Source: Aquisphaera giovannonii (GTDB lineage: Bacteria > Planctomycetota > Planctomycetia > Isosphaerales > Isosphaeraceae). Taken from it: DNA of 64,000 bases. A program made the translations under genes and the position numbers. The notes beneath the pieces were generated by a model that ran no database searches, was not told the DNA's origin, and saw nothing but the letters and a program-made list of their open reading frames with translations. This document shows positions 35,577 to 43,900 of this stretch, piece after piece; position 1 is the stretch's first letter, and the number at the start of each line of letters is the position of its first letter. The stretch is from positions 9,672,001 through 9,736,000 of the forward strand of contig NZ_CP042997.1 of assembly GCF_008087625.1 (NCBI RefSeq), written 5' to 3'.

Positions 35577-37614
35577 GCCGGCCGGCCGCGAGCCCGATCA
35601 CGTGGCCGAGCTGCGGGCCGCCCGCCGCGCCGCGCTGAACGTGATGGAGGACGCGGTCGCGGCCCGGGACGCCCTGCGGGACGGCGAGGAGCGGCTCCGG
35701 CTGGCCATCGCCGTCGGCGGCCTCGCCACCTGGGACTGGGACGTGCGGACCGGTCGGGTCGTCTGGAATGACCTCCATTTCACCATGCAAGGCTACATGC
35801 CGGGCAAGGTGGTGCCCAGCTACGAGGCGTGGCTGGCCCGCGTCCATCCGGACGACCGCCACGCGGCCCAGGCGGCCCTGATCGCCGCCCGGGACGCCGG
35901 CGCGCCATATCGCCATGAGTTCCGCTCGCTCCACCCGGACGGGGCGGTCCGGTGGATATCCGCCCGGGGTAGCTTCTTATTCGACGAGGGCGGTGCCCCG
36001 GTCCGGATGATCGGGGTGGCGCAGGACGTCACCCCCCAGCGGGAGGCCGAGGAGGCCCGGCGGGCGAGCGAGCGCCAACTCCGCCTGGCCCTGGCCGCCG
36101 CCCGGATGGGGATCTGGATCTGGGACGTGGAGGCCGGCATCCACACCCGCGACGCCAGCCTCAACCGGCTGCTAGGGCTGGAGCCGGTTGAGACGAGGCA
36201 TCCCTTCGCAGACTTCCTCGGCCGGGTCGTCCACCCCGAGGACCGAGGGCGGGTCGAGGCGGCCTTCCACGAGTCCATCGCCCACGGGCAGCCCCTCAAC
36301 ATCGAGTTCCGCATCGTCCGGCCCGACGGCGCCGTGCGCTGGCTGCGAGACCGGGGCGACGTCCTCGGCGAGGGCGGGCCGTCGTCGCGATTCATGACCG
36401 GGGCGTGCGTGGACGTGACCGACCTGAAGGGGGCCGAGGCGGCGATCCGGGCCAGCGAGGAGCGGCTGCGGCTCATCCTGGCCAGCGCCATCGACTTCGC
36501 CGTCTTCACCCTGGCCCCCGATCGCCTGGTCACGAGCTGGAGCCCCGGCGCCGGGGCGATCTTCGGATACTCCGAGGCGGAGATCCTCGGCCGTTCCGCG
36601 GACATCCTCTTCACCCCGGAGGACCGGGAGGACGCCGCGCCCGAGGGAGAAGCCCGGACGGCGTTGCGGGACGGGCGCGCCGCGGACGAGCGGTGGCATA
36701 TCCGCAAGGACGACACGCGGTTCTTCGCCTCCGGCGTCCTCACACCCATGGGGGAAGGCGGCTCGCTCGGCTTCGTCAAGGTCCTCCGCGACCTGACCGA
36801 GCGGAAGCAGATGGAGGACGCCCTCCGCGAGGCCCGCGACCGGCTGGAGGAGAAGATCGCCGGGCGCACCGCGGAGTTGGAGGCGGCCAACGCGGCGCTG
36901 CGGGAGACGATGGCCGCGCGGGCCGAGTTGCTGCGGCGCAACGCCACGACCCAGGAGGACGAGCGGCGGCGGATCTCGCGCGAGCTGCACGACCGGCTGG
37001 GCCAGGAGCTGACCGCCCTGATCTTCTCCCTCAAGGCCCTGGGGCAGGCCGTGCCCGAGGGCGCGCCGGGCCGCATCCGGCTGGTCGAGGCCGAGGCGAT
37101 CGTCAACCGGATCGGCCGCGAGGCCCACGACCTGGCCGTCGAGCTGCGGCCCACCGCCCTGGACGACATCGGCCTGGGCCCGGCCCTGGCCGACTACGTC
37201 TCGCGGTGGTCGGCCAGGACCGGGGTCGCCGCCGATTTCCAGTCGCACGGCCTGGACAGCCGCCGGCTGCCGACCGACATCGAGACGGCCGTCTATCGCG
37301 TCGTCCAGGAGGCCCTCAACAACGTCGCCAAGCACGCGCACGCCCGACGGGCCAGCGTCATCCTGGAGCGCAACCAGGGCGAGCTCACCGCGATCGTGGA
37401 GGACGACGGTCGGGGCTTCGACCCGTCCCGGATCGCCCGGGCCGGCCCCGAAGCCCGGCCCTCCGCCCTGGGCCTGCTCGGGATGCGGGAACGGGCGGCG
37501 CTCCTCGGCGGGAGCTTCCTGGTAGAATCGGCCTATCGCGAGGGCGAGGCCACCGGGACCGTCGTGAGGATCCGCATCCCCCTTTCGCCGCCGGAGGAGG
37601 AAGGCCATGAGTAA
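35569..37614 (+). CDS. PAS-containing NarL-type sensor histidine kinase
   Basis: A 681-residue kinase without membrane segments, so a cytoplasmic sensor. Three PAS domains run from about residue 50 to 420 (LATWDWDVRTGRVVWND; MGIWIWDVEAGIHTRD; FAVFTLAPDRLVTSWSPGAG), each closed by a PAC-type segment. A coiled-coil linker leads to the HisKA_3 phospho-acceptor ISRELHDRLGQELTAL. The ATPase domain has the N box VVQEALNNVAKHAHA, the G1 box VEDDGRGFDPS and LGLLGMRERAALLGG. It starts inside the end of the CheB-CheR gene with a strong GGAGGGGG site and overlaps the response regulator by eight bases, so the three are translated together. Confidence 0.92.
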   Translation: MPEPAGREPDHVAELRAARRAALNVMEDAVAARDALRDGEERLRLAIAVGGLATWDWDVRTGRVVWNDLHFTMQGYMPGKVVPSYEAWLARVHPDDRHAAQAALIAARDAGAPYRHEFRSLHPDGAVRWISARGSFLFDEGGAPVRMIGVAQDVTPQREAEEARRASERQLRLALAAARMGIWIWDVEAGIHTRDASLNRLLGLEPVETRHPFADFLGRVVHPEDRGRVEAAFHESIAHGQPLNIEFRIVRPDGAVRWLRDRGDVLGEGGPSSRFMTGACVDVTDLKGAEAAIRASEERLRLILASAIDFAVFTLAPDRLVTSWSPGAGAIFGYSEAEILGRSADILFTPEDREDAAPEGEARTALRDGRAADERWHIRKDDTRFFASGVLTPMGEGGSLGFVKVLRDLTERKQMEDALREARDRLEEKIAGRTAELEAANAALRETMAARAELLRRNATTQEDERRRISRELHDRLGQELTALIFSLKALGQAVPEGAPGRIRLVEAEAIVNRIGREAHDLAVELRPTALDDIGLGPALADYVSRWSARTGVAADFQSHGLDSRRLPTDIETAVYRVVQEALNNVAKHAHARRASVILERNQGELTAIVEDDGRGFDPSRIARAGPEARPSALGLLGMRERAALLGGSFLVESAYREGEATGTVVRIRIPLSPPEEEGHE

Positions 37615-38260
37615 CAGGCTGAGGGTGCTCCTGGCGGAGGACCACAACGTGGTCCGCGCGGGGCTGAAGGCCCTGATCGACGCCCAGGATGACATGCGGG
37701 TCGTCGGCGAGTCGGCGGACGGGGAGGCGGCCTGCCGGCTCTGCGCGGAGCTGACGCCCGACGTCGTCGTCATGGACGTCTCCATGCCGATCCTCGGCGG
37801 CGTCCCGGCGACGGAGCGGATCTGCCGCGACCAGCCGGAGGTCCGCGTCCTGATCCTGACGGTCCAGGAGGACCGCAGCTACCTCCACCAGCTCCTCCGG
37901 GCCGGCGCCTCCGGCTACCTCCTGAAGCGGGCCGCGGCCGACGAGCTCATCCACGCCATCCGCGCGGTGGCCCGGGGCGGCACGTACGTCGACCCCGGGC
38001 TCATCGGCGACGTGCTCGGCGACCTGGGCGCGCGAACCTCCCGGGAGGGCTCGCCGGCGGAGCCGCTGAGCGAACGCGAGGGCGAGGTGCTCCGGCTGGT
38101 CTCGCGGGGCTTCACCAACCGCGAGATCGCCACCCAGCTCGACGTGAGCATCAAGACCGTGGAGACCCACAAGGCCCGCGGCATGGAGAAGCTCGGGCTG
38201 GTCAGCCGCGCCGACATCGTGGCCTACGCCATCCGCCGGGGCTGGCTGACCTCGACGTGA
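37607..38260 (+). CDS. NarL/FixJ-type response regulator
   Basis: A 217-residue DNA-binding regulator. The receiver domain has acidic pocket AEDH, phospho-acceptor Asp in VVVMDVSMP, Thr in LILTVQE and Lys in YLLKRAA. After a linker, the LuxR-type helix-turn-helix is clear in LSEREGEVLRLVSRGFTNREIA and SIKTVETHKARGMEKLGL. It is the expected partner of the overlapping histidine kinase. Targets are not evident; no repeated binding site is seen near the operon. Confidence 0.93.
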   Translation: MSNRLRVLLAEDHNVVRAGLKALIDAQDDMRVVGESADGEAACRLCAELTPDVVVMDVSMPILGGVPATERICRDQPEVRVLILTVQEDRSYLHQLLRAGASGYLLKRAAADELIHAIRAVARGGTYVDPGLIGDVLGDLGARTSREGSPAEPLSEREGEVLRLVSRGFTNREIATQLDVSIKTVETHKARGMEKLGLVSRADIVAYAIRRGWLTST

Positions 38261-38545
38261 TCCCCTCCCGGTCGGGGAAATCCGCCTCCATTTTCCTAGC
38301 TTCCCCGATACTTCCGCCGCTTCCCGGGCCGCATAATCGAGCCTACATCGCACCGGAGGGGACCCGCTCTCCATCGCCCCGGGGCCGGCGAACGCCGCGG
38401 GCCGCGTCCCGCCCGGCGACGCCGAGCGGCCGGCCCCCCCATCACGGGCGGGGGGCCAGGGAAGGATCGGGGAGCATCGTCGACGCGTCGCGAGGGAACC
38501 GATGGCGTGAAGGATGCCCGCGCACCCCGGTAAGCCTATTTCAAA
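38261..38545. other. intergenic region with a GC-rich hairpin
   Basis: No gene is seen. A perfect 8-bp stem GGCCCCCC / GGGGGGCC (38432-38457) may end transcription of the three-gene signalling operon, though it lacks a T-run. The last 30 bp before the receiver-HPr gene are AT-richer (CCTATTTCAAAATGC) and probably hold its translation start region. Confidence 0.4.
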
Positions 38546-39292
38546 ATGCACACACTCAACAAGGCGACCATGACGCAGCCACACGATCGACTCGAGCTCG
38601 CTCGGGTCCTCGTCGTCGACGATGATAGGGACAACGCGGAGAGCCTGGGGTGCCTCCTCCAGCTCTACGGGCACCACGTGGAGATCGCCCTGGACGGCCG
38701 CGAGGCGATCCGAGCCGCCCGCGACCTGCGGCCGGATTTCGTCCTGCTGGACGTCGCCCTCCCCGAGATGGACGGCTACGAGATCGCAGGCCACCTCCGG
38801 CGCGAGGCGCAGGGCGCGATGACGCTGATCGCCATCACGGGCTACGGACGCGACGAGGACCGCCGCCGCACCCGGGAGGCGGGCTTCGACCATCACTTCG
38901 TGAAGCCCCTGGATGGCCCGACGCTGGACGTCCTGATCGCATTGATGGGCGGCGAGGCCGCGGCCTGGGACGACGGGCACGCCGGCCGCCGCGACGGCAG
39001 GCCGACGCGCGACGGGGACGGCCCCGCCAAGCCCCGCCGCCTGGCCGCCGTGAACAACGTGCTGGGCCTGCACCTCCGCGCGGCGGGCCGGCTCTCCCAG
39101 CTCGCCTCACGGTTCCGGGCGGCGGTGCGGGTCGGCTGCGACGGCCGCACGGCCGACGGGCGGAGCGTGCTCGAGCTGACCACCCTGGGTGCCCCGTGCG
39201 GCGCCTGGCTCGTGGTGGAGGCCGACGGCGAGGACGCACCCGAGGCCGTGGAGGCGGTCATCGCCCTCATCGAGCGCGGGTTCGACGAGTAG
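38546..39292 (+). CDS. response-regulator receiver domain fused to an HPr-like domain
   Basis: A 248-residue fusion. Residues ~20-140 form a receiver: VLVVDDDRDNAESLG, phospho-acceptor Asp in FVLLDVALPEMDGYE, Thr in IAITGYG and Lys in HHFVKPLDG, all present. After a Gly/Arg/Asp-rich linker, residues ~168-248 look like the PTS phosphocarrier HPr: VNNVLGLHLRAAGRLSQLAS aligns with the active-site histidine loop GLHARPA, GRSVLELTTLGA with the Ser46 region, and GEDAPEAVEAVIALIERGF with the last helix. The active-site His and following Arg are kept; Pro is Ala. It may couple two-component and PTS-like phosphorylation, which is inference. MTQPHDR at 38570 is an alternative start. Confidence 0.82.
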   Translation: MHTLNKATMTQPHDRLELARVLVVDDDRDNAESLGCLLQLYGHHVEIALDGREAIRAARDLRPDFVLLDVALPEMDGYEIAGHLRREAQGAMTLIAITGYGRDEDRRRTREAGFDHHFVKPLDGPTLDVLIALMGGEAAAWDDGHAGRRDGRPTRDGDGPAKPRRLAAVNNVLGLHLRAAGRLSQLASRFRAAVRVGCDGRTADGRSVLELTTLGAPCGAWLVVEADGEDAPEAVEAVIALIERGFDE

Positions 39293-39363
39293 GCCCCGGC
39301 CACCATCGACGTCGAGGCCCTGTGAGCCGACTCCCATCGGCGGCGGCCGCCGCACCGCCCGGG

Positions 39364-40206
39364 TCACGGGCATCGCAGGGGCCCGCGGGGGGCGGGGCGG
39401 GGCGGCGTGCCCGCCCGCCACGCGCGGAGCTTCTCCAGGGCCTCGTTCTGGATCTGGCGGATCCGCTCCTTGCCCAGGCCGAGGCGTCGGCCGGCCTCGT
39501 CGAGCGTGTGCTCCTCCTCCCCCCCGAGCCCGAACCGGAGGTGGAGGACCGTGCGCTCCCTCGGCTTGAGGGACCCGAGCATCGCCTCGAGGCTCTCGCG
39601 GTCCTCGAGGTCCAGGGCCCCGGCGTCGGGGGGGCCGGCGAGGATCGCGGACCGGGGGGATCGGCCGGCGCCCGCCATGTCGAGCGGGACGGGGGATTGC
39701 GTCGCCGCGAGCAGCCTGCGGAGGGTCGCGGGGATCGGGCCCGCGGGGCGCCCCTCGTCGCGATGGGGGCCCCGGCGCCAGAACTCGGCGACCTTCCGGA
39801 GGCCGCGGGGATGGACCTTCACCGGGTAGGCGGACGCCGCCACCAGGCACTGGATCCTCTGGCGGATCCACCAGACGGCGTAGGTCGAGAGGTCATTCCC
39901 CATGGCCGGGTCGAAGCGGTCGATGGCCTCCAGGAGCCCGCAGAACCCCTCCTGCATGAGGTCGCGCAGGGGGATGCCGACGCCGCGATAGCGGCGGGCC
40001 ACGGACCAGACGACCCAGGAGCTGCCCAGCGCGATCCGGTCTCGCGCGGCGACGTACCCGTCGCGGAGGCGGGCGGCGTCCTGGCCGGCGGGGCGGCCGT
40101 CCAGGGCCCGCCGGCACTCGGCCAGCTCCCGGAGCAGGGCCCGGACCTCGGCCGGCGACAGGCGGCCGGCCTCGCCCGGCGTCCAGGTGGCGGCGTCCCC
40201 GTTCAT
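39364..40206 (-). CDS. sigma-70 family RNA polymerase sigma factor (group 2-4-like)
   Basis: A 280-residue sigma factor. Region 2 is well formed: GIPLRDLMQEGFCGLLEAI, FDPAMGNDLSTYAVWWIRQ and QRIQCLVAASAYPVKVHP. A shortened region 3 follows. Region 4 reads LKPRERTVLHLRFGLGGEEE, then LGLGKERIRQIQNEALEKLRAW, the helix-turn-helix that reads the -35 element. It is larger than ECF factors and lacks region 1.1, so it is an alternative sigma of the RpoD/RpoS/SigB type. Its start overlaps the stop of the ECF-type gene by four bases, which implies coupled expression. Confidence 0.87.
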   Translation of the reverse strand: MNGDAATWTPGEAGRLSPAEVRALLRELAECRRALDGRPAGQDAARLRDGYVAARDRIALGSSWVVWSVARRYRGVGIPLRDLMQEGFCGLLEAIDRFDPAMGNDLSTYAVWWIRQRIQCLVAASAYPVKVHPRGLRKVAEFWRRGPHRDEGRPAGPIPATLRRLLAATQSPVPLDMAGAGRSPRSAILAGPPDAGALDLEDRESLEAMLGSLKPRERTVLHLRFGLGGEEEHTLDEAGRRLGLGKERIRQIQNEALEKLRAWRAGTPPRPAPRGPLRCP

Positions 40207-40817
40207 GGCCCCGCCCCCAGCCGGGCCCGCAGGCGGATGAGGGCCCGGAGCAGCCGCACCTTGACCGCCCCCTCGCCGACGCCGATCGCCTCGCCGATCT
40301 CCGAGGTGCTGAGACGCTCCAGGTGCCGCATCACCAGGACCTCGCGGTCCTTCGGCGAGAGCGAGTCGATCGCCGCCCGGACCGACTCGAGGTCCTCGTC
40401 CCGGATCAGCCGGTCGGTCGGGCTCGTGTCGTCGGCCAGGATGCGGCGGATCAGGGCCATGCTCGACTCGTCGGGGAGCGGGGCGGCGGCGGCCTCGCGG
40501 GTGACGCTCCGCTTCCGCGACCCGACGTGGGCCCGGTGCGCATCGACGATCCGGTCCCCGGCGATCCGGCGGAGCCAGGCGGGGAACGGGATCGGCCGAT
40601 CCCGCAGGTAGTCATCCAGGCGGCGATCCGCCTCCATCAGCGTCTCCTGCACGATGTCCGAGGGGTCGATCCGACGGGACAGGCGTCCATCGAGGCGGAC
40701 GGCGACCATCCGCCGCAGGTGGTCGCGGTAGCGGGCCAGCAGCGATTCGCGGGCGGCGCGATCCCCGCCGGCCGCTTGCTCGATCAGGTCCGGCGCGTGC
40801 GAGTCGGGGTCCGGCAT
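40203..40817 (-). CDS. ECF (SigJ-like) RNA polymerase sigma factor
   Basis: A 204-residue ECF sigma factor of the planctomycete type. Region 2 is LLARYRDHLRRMVAVRLDGR and RRIDPSDIVQETLMEA, with PAWLRRIAGDRIVDAHRAHVG. Region 4 is SLSPKDREVLVMRHLERLST with the helix-turn-helix SEIGEAIGVGEGAVKVRLLRAL. No anti-sigma gene is adjacent. ATG at 40817 is chosen because GGAGG lies eight bases upstream; the GTG at 40832 overlaps that site. The downstream sigma gene overlaps it by ATGA. Confidence 0.9.
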   Translation of the reverse strand: MPDPDSHAPDLIEQAAGGDRAARESLLARYRDHLRRMVAVRLDGRLSRRIDPSDIVQETLMEADRRLDDYLRDRPIPFPAWLRRIAGDRIVDAHRAHVGSRKRSVTREAAAAPLPDESSMALIRRILADDTSPTDRLIRDEDLESVRAAIDSLSPKDREVLVMRHLERLSTSEIGEAIGVGEGAVKVRLLRALIRLRARLGAGP

Positions 40818-40953
40818 CGAAGGAGCCTCCACCCTGGGAGCCGTAATCCGCGGGGCGGGGTTACACCCGGGATGGAAGTTTCTTCATCCCGGCGGCGCTC
40901 CGCCCCCGCGCCCGCGGTTGCCGTCGAGTCCGGCCTCCCCCGGGCCGGGCGGC

Positions 40954-43900
40954 TCACGGGGCGAACGGGCGGGCGGGCAGGGCCGGATCGGGGTGGACGA
41001 CCGACTCGGCCTCGCGGGCCAGGACGTCGATCTCCAGCTCGTCCCACAGCCCCCTCGGGTCGGCTGAGCGGGCCCGCCCCCGGAGGCGGTCGAGCCAGCG
41101 GCGGGCCTCCGCCGGACGGCCGAGCGCGTGATTGGCCAGGGCCAGTAACGCCTGGGCCTGGTGGCGCCACCCGGCGGAGAGCCGCTCCCCCTCCTCGAGC
41201 CTGGGGATGGCCTCCGCCGGCCGGCCGGCCCGATGGAGGGCCGCGCCCGAGATGACCAGGAATTCCGGCCGCCGGTCGTCCTTGGTCCCCCGCGACGCGG
41301 AGTCGGCCAGGCGGGCGATGGCGGCCGCGTCGTCCGCGGCGCCGGGCCCGAGCGAGCAGACCCAGGCGGCCGTGCTCGCGACCCGGGGCGCCGGCCGAGG
41401 CCCCGCCCATCCGACCGCCCGCCGGCAGACGGCGCGGTAGGCCTCGGCGTCGCCGCCCAGGATGCAGAGGATGGCCTGGAGGTTGTGGAGCTGCGCGACC
41501 TGGAGATCGCCGCCGGGCCATCGCTCCGTGCGGCCGACGAACGCGTCCATGTGCGCCCGGGCCTGCGCGGGGCGGCCGAGCTCGGCCTCGGCCTCGGCGA
41601 GGCGCCAGGAGAGGGCGGGCGCCTCGCCCAGCAGCGAGGCCAGCCGGAGGAGCTGGTCGACGACCTCGGACCGGCGGCCCCGGGCCCGGGCGAGCGTCAT
41701 CCGGTCGAACGCCTCCAGGGCCTCCCAGGCGCGGACGGCCTCCGCCGGCCCGGCGGACCTGGCACGCGCCCGGTCCTCGGCCGCCCCCCGCTCGTCGCCG
41801 GCGTGGATCCGCGAGAGGGCGCGGCGGGCGTGGATGAACCAGTCGTCGGGCCGGGCGGCGACCATGCGGTCGAGGTGCCAGGCGGCCGCGTACGGCCTCC
41901 CCAATCGCTCCGACTCGGCCCCGCGCCGGTCGTGCCACTCGGCCGCGGACGGCACGGCGACGGCCCACGCCGGGTCGCCGGCCTGGAGCCGATCCCGCCA
42001 CTCGGCCGGGTCGAGCATCGCGGCGTCGCCGCCCCCGCCCAGCGTCATGCCGGTCAGGGCGTCGAGGGACGCCGCCAGCCGCGGGAGGTCGGGCCGGCTC
42101 GCCGGCGTGGCCCCCGGCGTCTCCCAGAGGATCAGGGTGTCCCCCACGCTGAACGCGGTCCTCCCATCCGGGCTGAACCCGACGAGCTTGCCGTCGTCCA
42201 CCCGGTACTCGCGCCGGAGCCGGCGATGGAGGCAGGACGGCCCCAGCGGCTTGCCCGTCGCCGCGTCCCAGAAATGGAGCCTCTCCCCCGCCAGCGTCAG
42301 GAGCGTGGCCCCGTCGGGGGAGACGGCGACGTCGTAGACCGGCTCCACGTGGTCGAGGGCCGGGCCATCCGGCCGCCCCGCGGCGACGTCCCAGACCCGG
42401 GCCGTCCGGTCGCAGGCCCCCGCCAGGAGCCGCCGGCCCCCGGGCAGCGGTGCGATGCTCACGAGGTTCCGGCCGAAAGGGGGCCGGACCTCCCGGAACG
42501 ACCGCAGGTCGATGACGTGGACGCGGCCCCCCTCCAGGATCAGGGCCGGGCCTTCCGGGCCGGGCCCGACGAGGAGGTCCACGATGCTCGACTCGAACCG
42601 CGCGAACGGGGCCAGGGGCCGCCCGGTCCCCGCGTCCCAGAATCCGACCGTGGCCTCCTTGGCCTCGGTGAGCGTCGTCCCCGTGATCGCGACGCGGCCG
42701 TCGGGGCTGAAGGCGACGGCCCGGATCTCGTGGCCGAACCGGACCGGATGGTCGAGGTCCGGGCCGATCGGGCGGGAGGTCGTCAGGTCCCAGAGCCGGC
42801 CGGTCCCCGCCGTCGTGCCGACGAGGAGCGTGCGGCCGTCCGGGCCGAACCGCAGCCTCGTCACCCAGGAAGGCTGGAAGAGGGGCGGGCCGATCGGCTC
42901 GCCGGTGTGGACATCCCAGATCCGCACGAGGCTGTCGAAGCCGCCGGTCGCCAGCCGGCGGCCGTCCGGGCTGAAGGCCACGGCGAGGGCCTCGTCCGCG
43001 TGGATCAACGGGGGGAGTACCGGCCGCCCCGTCGCGGGATCGAACACGCGCACCGCCCCGTCCGAGCCGCCGCAGGCCAGCAGCCGGCCGTCGGGGCTGA
43101 ACTCGATCCTCCTCGCGCCCACGGCCAGCGTCACGGCCCGGCCGGAGTCGAATGCCGGGGCGACGTCCCAGGTCCGCACCGAGCCGTCGCTGGTGGCGGC
43201 CACCAGCGTCCTCGCGTCGTCGCCGAACGCGACCCGGAGCACCGGCGCCGGGTGCTCCAGGATCGGCCCGAACGGCCGCCCGGTGTCCGACTCGAAGAAG
43301 CGCACCGTGCCGTCGTCACCCCCCGTGACCAGGAACTTGCCATCCGGGCTGAACGCGACCTCCCCGACGGAGCCGCCGTTGGGCGGGGAGAGGTCCCGCG
43401 CCCTGCCCGTCTCCGCGTCGATGAGGTGGACGCCCCCCGCATGGGCGAGCGAGGCGAGGCTCCGGCCATCCGGGGCGTGGAGCACCTTCTTCACGCCCCC
43501 CGCGACGGCCTGAGAGCGGGCGAGGACCCTCCCGTCATCCGGGTCGCAGACGACCACCGAGTCGGCCGTCCCGGCGGCCTCCACCAGCGCGAGGCGTCGG
43601 CCGCCTGGCGCGAAGGCGGCGAACGAGATCGACGCCCCCTCCTCCAACGGCCTCCCCACCGGGCGGCCGGTGGACGGGTCCCAGAGGCGGGCGCCCCCGG
43701 GCCCGCCGTAGGTGAGGACCTGGCCGCTCGCCGGCCGGACCTCGACGCCGCGGGGGAGGCCGGCCCGCCCGGCCTCGCCGATGGGGGGGCCGATGACCCC
43801 TCCGGTGTCCAGGCTCCGGCGGCGGACGGCGCCATCCAGCCCGGCCGTCAGGAGCGACGAGGAGCCGGGGTCGAGGGCCATCGGGCATACGCCCCCCCCG

